Shown here: in pieces, positions 17,071 to 24,450 of the stretch
How the letters are laid out: every line of letters begins with the position of its first letter
Position numbering within the stretch: the stretch's first letter is position 1
Assembly (NCBI RefSeq): GCF_014174495.1
Contig: NZ_JACJHR010000062.1
Coordinates: 1 to 55,136 of the forward strand
Length of the DNA stretch: 55,136 bases
Direction: 5' to 3'
From: Amycolatopsis echigonensis
GTDB taxonomy: Bacteria; Actinomycetota; Actinomycetes; Mycobacteriales; Pseudonocardiaceae
Position numbers and translations under genes: made by a program
The notes under the pieces: model-generated
Seen by the model: the letters and a program-made list of their open reading frames with translations, nothing else
What the model was told of the DNA's origin: nothing
Databases searched by the model: none

Positions 17071-17715
17071 TTACGAGCCGAGGTAACGGAGAACGGCCAG
17101 CACGCGGCGGCTGTAGCCCTTCTCCTGCGGCAGGTCGAGCTTGTCGAAGATCGCGTTCGCGTGCTTCTCCACGGCGCTCTGCGAGACGAACAGCAGCGTG
17201 GCGATGCTCGCGTTCGTGTGGCCCTGCGCCATTTTCTCCAGAACATCGCGCTCGCGCGGGGTCAGCCGGGCGAGCGCGTCCTCGTGCGAGGTGCGGGCGA
17301 CCAGCCTGCGCACCACCTCCGGATCGAAGGCCGCGCCGCCGGCCCCGACCCGATCCAGTGCGTCGAGGAAGTCGCCGACCTGCGCCACCCGGTCCTTGAG
17401 CAGGTACCCGACGCGGCCGCCGTCGCCGCCGATCAGCTTTGCGGCGTAACGTTTCTCGACGTACTGGGACAGCACGAGCACCCCGGTGTCCGGCCAGCGT
17501 TCGCGGATTTCCAGCGCGGCACGCAGTCCTTCGTCGGTGTGGGTCGGCGGCATGCGAACGTCGGTGACGACCACGTCGGGCTGGTGTTCGGCGGTCGCTT
17601 CGAGGAGTTTCTCGCCATCGCCCACCGCGACGACCACGTCGTGGCCTTCCTCCGCCAGCAGCCGTACGAGACCTTCCCTGAGCAACGTCGCGTCCTCGGC
17701 CAGGATCACTCGCAC
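17071..17715 (-). CDS. NarL/FixJ-family response regulator
   Basis: 214-residue DNA-binding response regulator. The receiver domain has the acidic pocket AED (residues 7-8) and phospho-acceptor Asp52 in VVVTDVRMPP, with the conserved Lys in YLLKDR. The C-terminal LuxR helix-turn-helix reads LTPRERDVLEKMAQGHTNAS and VSQSAVEKHANAIF. GTG 17715 overlaps the end of the kinase gene by 10 bases, so the two are translationally coupled and form one two-component system. Confidence 0.93.
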   Translation of the reverse strand: MRVILAEDATLLREGLVRLLAEEGHDVVVAVGDGEKLLEATAEHQPDVVVTDVRMPPTHTDEGLRAALEIRERWPDTGVLVLSQYVEKRYAAKLIGGDGGRVGYLLKDRVAQVGDFLDALDRVGAGGAAFDPEVVRRLVARTSHEDALARLTPRERDVLEKMAQGHTNASIATLLFVSQSAVEKHANAIFDKLDLPQEKGYSRRVLAVLRYLGS

Positions 17716-18833
17716 GGCAGCGTCACCCGCACTATAGTTGGCCCGTTTTCGGGGCTCTGCAAGGAGAATTCGCCGTCCATCGCCGCCACCCGCCTGGCTA
17801 GTCCAGACAATCCGCCGCTCGAGCCGACTCGGGCACCGCCGCAACCGTCGTCGGTGATCTCGGCGACGAGCTTGGTTTCTTCCTGGCGGACGTCAATGGT
17901 GACCTTGTTGGCGCTGGCGTGTTTGGCCGCGTTGGTGACCGACTCGGAAGCCACGAAATAGACCACCGTCGCCTGCTCCGGCGAGGGCTCGCCGAGCGCG
18001 TAACGAAGGTCGACCGGGATCGTGGCGCGCTCGGCCAGAGACTCCAGCGCGGCCTCGAGACCGCTTTCGTCCAGCGCGATCGGGTACACGCGCCAGCTCA
18101 CCTCTCGCAGCTCGCGCAACGCTTCCTGCGATTCTTCGTGCGCCTGCCGGACCAGCTCAGCCGCTCGGCGGGCGTCGTCCGCCCGACGCGCCCTGCCCAG
18201 CAGGACCCCCAACGCGACCAGCCTTTGCTGCACCCCGTCGTGCAGGTCACGCTCGATGCGGCGACGTTCTTCGTTGACGGCCTCGACCACTTCGCTCCGG
18301 GTAGTCGCCAGCTCGGAAACCCTGCGCCGCAACAGTTCCTGACTGCTCGGCCCGAAGAACCGCCGCGCCAGCCGACGATCGAGTCCGGCCACGCCGATCA
18401 GGCCCTGTCCACAAAGGAATATCGCGATCGCGCCGAGGACCAGCACCGGCAGCCAGTCCAGGAGGGTCCCCTCTCCCGCACCGCCAGGAGCCTGTCCGGA
18501 AACCAGTTGGACGAAGTAGAACGCCCCTGCTCCGACACCCGCGCCGATGCACACCCACACTCCCAGCGCGAGCAGACCGGTGAGGCTGCGTGGGACGAGG
18601 TATTGGAGGGCGCGTCGGCCGTCGTAGTCGTCGCCGTTGCTGGCGTCGAAGAACCGCTGCTGCCGGGCGCGTTCTGCTTCGGCGAGCCTGCGCGCGCCGC
18701 GGAAGACCCGCAGCCGGGCGGCGGGGATGACGAGGAGCGGCGCGGCGAGTACCAGGTACGACACCTCGATGAGCGCCGTCAGCGCGCCTAGGCCGACGCC
18801 CGCCGTCCGGCGCAGCACTCGCGGTCTGTTCAC
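17706..18833 (-). CDS. NarL-type sensor histidine kinase (HisKA_3)
   Basis: 375-residue membrane kinase partner of the overlapping response regulator. Two N-terminal hydrophobic regions (about 15-35, and 77-150 with several segments) form the membrane sensor with almost no extracytoplasmic domain, suggesting envelope or membrane-state sensing. The dimerisation/His block reads EERRRIERDLHDGVQQRLV. The HATPase has ESVTNAAKHA (N box) and DDGCGGA plus GGLSGLARRV (G boxes), as in LiaS/DesK-like kinases. GTG 18833 is the first start giving this architecture; no strong ribosome binding site is visible. Confidence 0.9.
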   Translation of the reverse strand: MNRPRVLRRTAGVGLGALTALIEVSYLVLAAPLLVIPAARLRVFRGARRLAEAERARQQRFFDASNGDDYDGRRALQYLVPRSLTGLLALGVWVCIGAGVGAGAFYFVQLVSGQAPGGAGEGTLLDWLPVLVLGAIAIFLCGQGLIGVAGLDRRLARRFFGPSSQELLRRRVSELATTRSEVVEAVNEERRRIERDLHDGVQQRLVALGVLLGRARRADDARRAAELVRQAHEESQEALRELREVSWRVYPIALDESGLEAALESLAERATIPVDLRYALGEPSPEQATVVYFVASESVTNAAKHASANKVTIDVRQEETKLVAEITDDGCGGARVGSSGGLSGLARRVAAMDGEFSLQSPENGPTIVRVTLPCE

Positions 18834-18969
18834 GTTGATCAGGCTAGCCAGTCTGGTCGGGGCGGAGTACTGCGGTTTTCCGCAATTCTCCGGGTGGCCG
18901 ACAGCAATGTGTTGCGCGCCTTGGCTTTCTACCTTCGACGACGTTGTCTCCGTCGTGAAAGGACTCCCC

Positions 18970-19611
18970 GTGCACCTCTTGCTCGCCGCCCCCGCCGAAC
19001 CCCTCACCGGACTGGCCGGGTGGGCCGTCGGACTGATGGACTCGCTCGGCGGCATCGGCGCCGCGATCGTCGTCGGCCTGGACAACCTGTTCCCGCCGAT
19101 CCCCAGCGAACTCGTCCTCCCGTTAGCCGGCTTCTCCGCGAGCCGCGGCACCTTCAGCCTGGCCGGAGCCCTCTTCTGGACGACGCTGGGCTCGCTGGCC
19201 GGAGCCGTGATCGTCTACTGGCTAGGCGCTCTGCTCGGCCGCGACCGGTGCCGGGCGCTGCTCGGCCGCCTGCCGCTGATGGACGCCGCCGACTTCGACC
19301 GGACCGAAGCGTGGTTCACCCGGCATGGCGGGAAGGCGGTGTTCCTGGGCCGGATGGTGCCGATCTTCCGCAGCCTGATCTCGCTGCCGGCTGGCGTCGA
19401 ACGGATGCCGTTCGGCCGCTTCCTGCTGCTGACGACGGCCGGCAGCCTCCTGCGGAACACCGCGTTCGTCGTGGCCGGGTATGTGCTCGGGGAGAGCTGG
19501 TCGCTGGTGGACCGGTACGCGTCGGTGTTCCAGTACGTCGTGCTCGCCGCGGTGGCGATCGCCGTCGGCCTGTTCGTCGCGGTCCGGGTGCGCCGCGTCT
19601 CCCGGCGCTGA
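18970..19611 (+). CDS. DedA/SNARE-associated family membrane protein
   Basis: 213-residue polytopic membrane protein. GTG 18970 has AAAGGA six bases upstream. The DedA pattern is clear: DNLFPPIPSELVLPLAG near the start, GRDRCRALL, then FLGRMVPIFRSLISLPAGVERMPFGRFLLLTTAGS, which carries the conserved Arg and Gly-rich re-entrant region of these proton-coupled lipid transporters/scramblases. It is divergent from the NarL-type kinase (137-bp spacer), so a membrane-related shared role is possible. Confidence 0.9.
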   Translation: MHLLLAAPAEPLTGLAGWAVGLMDSLGGIGAAIVVGLDNLFPPIPSELVLPLAGFSASRGTFSLAGALFWTTLGSLAGAVIVYWLGALLGRDRCRALLGRLPLMDAADFDRTEAWFTRHGGKAVFLGRMVPIFRSLISLPAGVERMPFGRFLLLTTAGSLLRNTAFVVAGYVLGESWSLVDRYASVFQYVVLAAVAIAVGLFVAVRVRRVSRR

Positions 19612-19691
19612 CTCTTTCCGCCCTCGACCTGGGCTTTCGCCAGATTCACTCGAACGGACGAGCGAGTGGTGCCCTGGAAATTGTCGGTGGT

Positions 19692-19733
19692 TCGAACTAC
19701 TGTTCGATCTGCAGGTACCGAACACCAGTTCGA
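19692..19733 (+). promoter_or_regulatory. Two tandem LexA (SOS) boxes
   Basis: Box 1 at 19692-19707 is TCGAAC-TACT-GTTCGA, identical to the actinobacterial LexA consensus TCGAAC-N4-GTTCGA. Box 2 at 19718-19733 is CCGAAC-ACCA-GTTCGA, one mismatch. Centres are 26 bp apart. Box 2 touches the ribosome binding site of the DUF4253 gene starting at 19744. A third, weaker site (TCGAAC-GGAC-GAGCGA, 19650-19665) lies upstream. Confidence 0.8.
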
Positions 19734-19743
19734 GGGGAAGCTC

Positions 19744-20505
19744 ATGACGATCGCACCGTTCCGCCCCGGCGTCGGGGCACCGCCGGTCCAGACCTTGCCG
19801 CCAGGGCGCTGGCACGGGCGGATCTGGGTGTCGGAGGAGCCGCTCGCGCGGCCGCAGCGGTACCTGAGCTGTGTCGCGGAGTTCGAGCGGTCGGGGCTGT
19901 GGCCCGTGCTGATCCCGCCCGACCAGCGCTTCACCGCCCGCGGCGAGGACTGGCTGGACGACCGCGGCCGCCTCGCTCCGGCCGGTCACCGCATCGGCAA
20001 CGCCGACCCCGCCGAAGTACTGGCCCGCTGGTGGGACGGCTCGTGCTGTGGCGGAGCCTGCCTGCGCCCCTTCGGCACCCGCTTCCCCGGGCTGGCGAAA
20101 CGCTCGCACCGCCGCTCGGACCCGCTGGCCGAGGCGGGCAACACCGGCTCGATCCTGACCGCCCGCACCCCGCACCGGCTCGGCCTGGTCCAAGCCGACC
20201 GTCCGGCCGACGTCCCGGCCCTCATCGGCTGGACGGGAATGATCAAGTCGACAGACCAGGTCGCGGAACTGTCAGCGGTCCTGCGCAGCTGGGAAGACCG
20301 CTTCGGCGCGACGCTGGTGACGTTGGGCTTCGACTCGCTCGAGTTGTCGGTCTCCGCCCCACCCCGCACCCACGCCAGGGCGCTGACAGTGGCGGCCGAG
20401 CACCGGGCCTTCAGCCTCCCGACATACCTCGCCCAGCCGGGGAATTTGCGGGAGTACGCGACGTCCCTGGTACAGAGCCGACGGTGGCGATTCTCGTGGG
20501 CCTGA
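19744..20505 (+). CDS. DUF4253 domain protein, predicted SOS-regulated
   Basis: 253-residue soluble protein with ATG 19744 preceded by GAGGGGAAG. The C-terminal half carries the DUF4253 pattern (WEDRFGATLVTLGFDSLELS, then the Ala/Arg/His-rich ALTVAAEHRAFS). The N-terminal part has WHGRIWVSEEPL and repeated Trp/Arg positions of unknown meaning. No catalytic function is established for the family. What makes it notable is its promoter: two tandem LexA boxes directly upstream imply induction by DNA damage. Neighbours do not clarify the role; DedA lies upstream in the same direction but with 132 bp between. Confidence 0.85.
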   Translation: MTIAPFRPGVGAPPVQTLPPGRWHGRIWVSEEPLARPQRYLSCVAEFERSGLWPVLIPPDQRFTARGEDWLDDRGRLAPAGHRIGNADPAEVLARWWDGSCCGGACLRPFGTRFPGLAKRSHRRSDPLAEAGNTGSILTARTPHRLGLVQADRPADVPALIGWTGMIKSTDQVAELSAVLRSWEDRFGATLVTLGFDSLELSVSAPPRTHARALTVAAEHRAFSLPTYLAQPGNLREYATSLVQSRRWRFSWA

Positions 20506-20525
20506 GGAAATGAGGAGGTGCGGAC

Positions 20526-20990
20526 TGCGGGGCCGAAGGCGGCGCAGGCTCCGCCGATGCCGCTCCGGATCCGCCGGTCTCCAACGGCACAGCGAGGCTT
20601 GGCGGAGCTGGCGGGCCCGGCGGATACGGCGACGCTGACGGATCCGTCGGCGGGGGAGCTGACGGATCCGTCAAACGCGGCAGGATCCATCGGCTCCGGC
20701 GGAGCTGGCGGACCTCCCCAGGAAGGCGGCGTCCGGCAGCGCCAGGCGATCCGTCGAACCTGGCCGCTAGCTGGCGGATACGGCGGCGCCGACCGATCCG
20801 TCGACGGAGGGAACTGAGCGATCCGTCCAACCCGCCAGGATCCATCGGACCCGGCGAAGCTGCGGCCCCCACAAAGACGGCGGCATCCGGCAGCGCCGGG
20901 CGATCCGTCGACCTGACCGCGAACTGGCAGGCACGGCGACGTCGGCGAATCCGTCGGGCCGGGCAGACCTGACCGTCTCGACGGAGCCTC
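20526..20990. repeat. Three degenerate about 155-bp tandem repeats rich in GATCCGTC
   Basis: The segment CAGGATCCATCGG at 20681 recurs at 20836 (155 bases on). The segment GGCGGATACGGCG...GATCCGTCG at about 20630-20656 recurs around 20780-20812 and, more diverged, at 20925-20960. The word GATCCGTC appears repeatedly across the block. Reading frames on both strands are open but Arg/Pro-biased with no recognisable domain. The gap 20506-21189 holds no gene I can support. Confidence 0.6.
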
Positions 20991-21070
20991 ACCGGCCAGC
21001 GCGGCAGGGACATCCGACGGGTCTCATCGGCTTGGCCGACTCGTCACAGCCCGGCGGCCGCGGGCACGGC

Positions 21071-21130
21071 GAGGCGAGGCGAGGCGAGGCGAGGCGAGGC
21101 GAGGCGAGGCGAGGCGAGGCGAGGCGAGGC
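21071..21130. repeat. Pentanucleotide microsatellite, 12 x GAGGC
   Basis: Twelve perfect copies of GAGGC in a row, located 60 bases beyond the stop of the minus-strand TetR gene. Because 5 is not a multiple of 3 and no gene spans it, length changes should not alter a protein. Confidence 0.95.
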
Positions 21131-21189
21131 ACGATAGTGACCGCGTCGAGCACTGAGCCAGACCCCTCAGACAAGCCTCGCGCCGCGCG

Positions 21190-21768
21190 TCACTCCAATG
21201 ACGCCGCAGCCGCACGCAAATCCCGTAGCGCCGCCAGCGCGTAGTGCGCGAGACCGTGCTCACTGTCGCGCTCGGCTTCGGACCACTGCGTATAGCCCCG
21301 TTTGAACGCGATAACCCCCAACTCAGCCGCGAGATGCGCGGTCGGGTCGGGGACCCCGCGCGCGACCAGCGCGGAGGACATCGAAGCCGCGAGGCCGACG
21401 TTCTTGAGCGCGTCCCGTTCCTGAAGCTCGGTGCTGGCCGCCACCGCGGCCTTGAGGCGAGGGCCGAGTTCGCGGTTCGCCGGCCCCATCGCCCCGGACG
21501 CTCGTTCGAGACCGGCCGCGACTGCCTCCAGTGGGCTGGCTTCCGCGGGCGCCTCGGCGATTCCCTCGGAGAGCAGCCGGCTCAACGTCTCCTGACCGGC
21601 GACCAGCAGCTCCCGCTTGTCGGAGAAGTGCCGGAAGAACGTGCTCTTGGTGACGCCCGCGCGTTCGGCGATCTGCGCGACGGTGGTGGCGTCGTAGCCC
21701 TGCTCGGTGAACAGGTCGACCGCCGCCACGACAAGCCGCTGCGTTGTCTCCGGTTGCCATCGGGCCAT
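21190..21768 (-). CDS. TetR-family repressor of the adjacent reductase
   Basis: 192-residue one-component regulator. The N-terminal helix-turn-helix reads TVAQIAERAGVTKSTFFRHFSDKREL, the TetR hallmark; the remaining about 130 residues form the ligand/dimer domain. It is divergent from the NAD(P)-binding reductase at 21851 with only 82 bp between, and that spacer holds two copies of a GTGACGGGAC palindrome, so it most likely represses itself and the reductase until an unknown effector binds. Confidence 0.92.
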   Translation of the reverse strand: MARWQPETTQRLVVAAVDLFTEQGYDATTVAQIAERAGVTKSTFFRHFSDKRELLVAGQETLSRLLSEGIAEAPAEASPLEAVAAGLERASGAMGPANRELGPRLKAAVAASTELQERDALKNVGLAASMSSALVARGVPDPTAHLAAELGVIAFKRGYTQWSEAERDSEHGLAHYALAALRDLRAAAASLE

Positions 21769-21780
21769 GAGCTCATCCTA

Positions 21781-21836
21781 GTGACGGGACAAGAGTCCCG
21801 TCACTGTGTATGGTGACGGGACAAAGGTCTTATCAC
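21781..21836. promoter_or_regulatory. Tandem TetR operators
   Basis: Site 1 (21781-21804) is a perfect inverted repeat with arms GTGACGGGAC and GTCCCGTCAC around AAGA. Site 2 (21813-21836) keeps a perfect left arm GTGACGGGAC and a weaker right arm GTCTTATCAC with the same 4-base centre. Centres are 32 bp apart, about three helical turns. Confidence 0.85.
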
Positions 21837-21850
21837 CTCGGGAGAGTCTC

Positions 21851-22732
21851 ATGCAGGTTTTCGTCACCGGCGGTACGGGCACGATCGGCTCCGCGGTCGT
21901 GGCCGAACTGCTCGCCAACGGGCACACGGTTCTCGCGCTGGCCCGCTCGGACAAGTCCGCGCAGGCCCTCACCGACGCCGGCGCCCAGGTGCTGCGCGGG
22001 CAAATCGCCGACCTCGACGTCCTGCGGACCGGTGCCGCGCAGTCCGACGGCGTGATCAGCCTGGCGTTCGGCAGCGACTACAGCACCGAGGAAGCGCTCG
22101 CGCGGTCGATCGCCGAAGAGAGCGCCGCCATGGCCGCGCTGGGAGAAGAACTCGTCGGCAGCGACCGTCCGATCGTGACGGTCTCGGGTACGCCGTGGGT
22201 TCCCGGCCGCGCTGCTACCGAAGACGATCCGCTGCCGACCGACGGTCCAGTCGCCGGCCGCGGCCGCTCGGTCAATGCGCTGCTGGCGATGGCTTCACGC
22301 GGCGTGCGCGCCACGGCGGTCCGCATGCCGCGCACAGTCCACAACGAGGGCCAGGGCGGCTTCGCCGGACTGCTCACCGAACAGGCGCGCCGCACCGGCG
22401 TGGTCGGCTACCCCGGCGACGGCACCCAACGCTGGCCAGCCGTGCACGCACGCGACGCGGCGGCCCTGTTCCGCCTGGCGCTCGAATCAGCACCGGCCGG
22501 AACGGCCTGGCATGCCGTAGCCGACGAGGGCGACGCGGTCCGCGACATCGCGGCCGTCATCGGCCGACGGCTCGGCTTGCCAGTCGAACCGGTGCCGCAG
22601 GAAAACTTCGGCCCGTTCGGCCCGATCTTCGCCCGGGACCAGCCCGCCACCAGCGTCCGTACGCGCGAAGTCCTCGGCTGGCAGCCCACGCACCCGAACC
22701 TGCTCGAGGACCTGGAGAACCTCCAGCCGTAA
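21851..22732 (+). CDS. NAD(P)-binding atypical short-chain reductase / epimerase-like protein
   Basis: 293-residue Rossmann protein of the extended SDR type. ATG 21851 has GGAGAG upstream. The cofactor loop is VTGGTGTIGSAVVAELL at the N-terminus. A TVSGTPW region stands where the usual Ser/Tyr catalytic residues would be, and no YxxxK is evident, so it may be an atypical NmrA-like or quinone-reductase-like member. The C-terminus has the epimerase-like REVLGWQPTHPNLLEDL. Expression is presumably controlled by the divergent TetR protein. Substrate unknown. Confidence 0.85.
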   Translation: MQVFVTGGTGTIGSAVVAELLANGHTVLALARSDKSAQALTDAGAQVLRGQIADLDVLRTGAAQSDGVISLAFGSDYSTEEALARSIAEESAAMAALGEELVGSDRPIVTVSGTPWVPGRAATEDDPLPTDGPVAGRGRSVNALLAMASRGVRATAVRMPRTVHNEGQGGFAGLLTEQARRTGVVGYPGDGTQRWPAVHARDAAALFRLALESAPAGTAWHAVADEGDAVRDIAAVIGRRLGLPVEPVPQENFGPFGPIFARDQPATSVRTREVLGWQPTHPNLLEDLENLQP

Positions 22733-23028
22733 ACCTCGGGTCCGACGGTTTCCTGCTCGCTCTGACCGACCTCCCGGCACCGCGCAAGCTCATCGACGCG
22801 GCCACGCAACATGCCCCCAACGTCGCGACTCCGTTCGACATCGTCCCGCGCCCACCGGGCGGTCAGGTCATCAGCTCCACGCACGTCTAGCACTCCGGTA
22901 TCCGGGCCGCGACTGTTGTGACCGCCGCAGCCCGGCGAACAGGACATCTGTCCCAATAATCAGCCCAGCTGTCCCAAAGGCTGGGTTTCCGCGACCGTCC
23001 AGACGGGAATCCCCGGGCACGAAAGGCG
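22733..23028. other. Intergenic stretch without a supported gene
   Basis: 296 bases between the reductase and the DUF72 gene. The + frame stays open to about 22890 but lacks a start and any family resemblance. No repeat or hairpin stands out. Confidence 0.4.
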
Positions 23029-23880
23029 GTGAGCGAAATCGGCCAGATCCGAGTGGGCACGTCCGGCTGGCGATACCCGCCGTGGCGCGGCGCGTTCTAC
23101 CCGTCTGGACTGCCGCAACGACGCGAACTCGAGCACCTCTCCCGGCAGATGAACGCCGTCGAGATCAACGGGTCCTTCTACTCGCTGCAGCGACCGGAGC
23201 GCTACCTCGGCTGGCGCGCCGAAACCCCAGCCGGATTTCTGTTCGCCGTCAAGGGCGGCCGGTTCATCACGCACCTCAAACAGTTGCGGGACGTCGAAAC
23301 CGCGCTCGCCAACTTCTTCGCGTCCGGCGTCCTCGCGCTCGCCGACAAACTGGGACCGTTCCTCTGGCAACTCCCAGCGCGGCTGGCCTTCGACGCCGAT
23401 CGGGTTTCGACGTTCCTCAGCCAACTCCCCCGCACCACCACCGAAGCAGCCACGCTCGGAGCGAAACACGACGACAAACTCAAGTCCCCGCCGTTTCTGG
23501 AACCAGGATCCGACCGACCGATGCGGCACGCGCTCGAAGTGCGCCACCCGAGCTTCACCACGAGCGAAGCGCTGGATTTGCTCAAAAAACACCAGGTAGC
23601 CCTGGTGACCTCCGACGCCGCCGCGCCGTGGCCGTACCGGGAGGACCAGACCACTGATTTCAGTTATGTCCGGTTGCATGGCGCGGAAGAGCTCTACACC
23701 AGCAATTACTCCGACTCAGCCCTGCGCGCCTGGGCCGCGAAGATCACCGAATGGCACGACAACGGCCGCCGCGACGTGCACGTCTACTTCGACAACGACA
23801 GCAAAGTCGCGGCCCCGCACAACGCCGTCACGCTCGCCCGCCTGCTCGGCCTCCCCGCAGAACCCGACCCGACACAGTGA
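23029..23880 (+). CDS. DUF72 (YecE-like) TIM-barrel protein
   Basis: 283-residue cytosolic protein of the DUF72/YecE family, function not established. The typical N-terminal signature IRVGTSGWRYPPWRGAFYP is followed by the family's EINGSFYSLQ and GFLFAVKGGRFITHLKQL, the EVRHPSF segment, and near the end FSYVRLHG and DVHVYFDND. Starts at GTG 23029 with AAAGGCG just before it. Monocistronic by spacing. Confidence 0.9.
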   Translation: MSEIGQIRVGTSGWRYPPWRGAFYPSGLPQRRELEHLSRQMNAVEINGSFYSLQRPERYLGWRAETPAGFLFAVKGGRFITHLKQLRDVETALANFFASGVLALADKLGPFLWQLPARLAFDADRVSTFLSQLPRTTTEAATLGAKHDDKLKSPPFLEPGSDRPMRHALEVRHPSFTTSEALDLLKKHQVALVTSDAAAPWPYREDQTTDFSYVRLHGAEELYTSNYSDSALRAWAAKITEWHDNGRRDVHVYFDNDSKVAAPHNAVTLARLLGLPAEPDPTQ

Positions 23881-24129
23881 GCGGACAGTGAGCGCACTCC
23901 GGTTGGGTAGTGGCACGGGCCGCCGGTGGTCTACGTGCTGCCGCTGGGGGTCGGCACGCGGACCACCGCGCCCCGCTGCCCTCAGGTGAACAACAGGAAA
24001 CACTCTGTCAAACGGCGGAAGTTGGCCCTGGTGCCAGGCAACTGTGCTTGCCCACTTCGCGCCGGGATGTTCCAGCCGCGCCACCTGCCAGACCCCGCAC
24101 CATCTCGGACCGCAGCGATCTGGCCGAAG
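23881..24129. other. Gap downstream of the DUF72 gene
   Basis: No gene is supported here. Short minus-strand frames continue from the decayed repeats to the right and carry Trp/Arg-rich nonsense. No terminator-like hairpin is obvious. Confidence 0.4.
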
Positions 24130-24445
24130 CCGCCCTCACGCCTCTGGCCAATTGGTCCCGCAGTTGCTCCGTCCCGGTGGGCCAACCAATCTCGCGCAGC
24201 AGCGGTAAGGCCGGACCTCCTTTCACCGTAATCCGGTCGACCGCGCTCGCATCCGATCCCTATCAGAGTGGTCCGGCCGAGCCAACAACCGAACCGCACT
24301 TACCCAGCAATCCCGCACCACGGCGGCGCTGCCATCGCGCGTGTGCGCACTGCGGCTTTGCGGACGATCCGCATCCGAATGCACCAACCGCATCAACAAC
24401 CTTGCCCAGCCAGCGATCCCGAGCCCGGCATCGCGGCATCACCGC
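24130..24445 (-). pseudogene. Three decayed copies of the SARP gene's 3' end
   Basis: Read on the minus strand, the intact gene ends TAAARDCWLRAVRLLTRLDH followed by PDADRVRAQLAG. Directly downstream the same block recurs in broken form: ARDRWLGKVVDAVGAF (about 24370-24425), AVVRDCWVSAVRLLARPDHS then DRDRMRAR (about 24245-24320) and TAAARDWLAHRDGATAG (about 24150-24210). Frames differ and stops intervene. This looks like repeated tandem duplication of the C-terminal tetratricopeptide segment followed by decay. Confidence 0.6.
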
Positions 24446-24450
24446 CGAAA

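Noticed and set aside
20411..21013. 200-codon minus-strand frame across the repeat island
   Set aside because: Overlaps the DUF4253 gene end and is driven by the repeats; Arg/Pro-rich with no motif.
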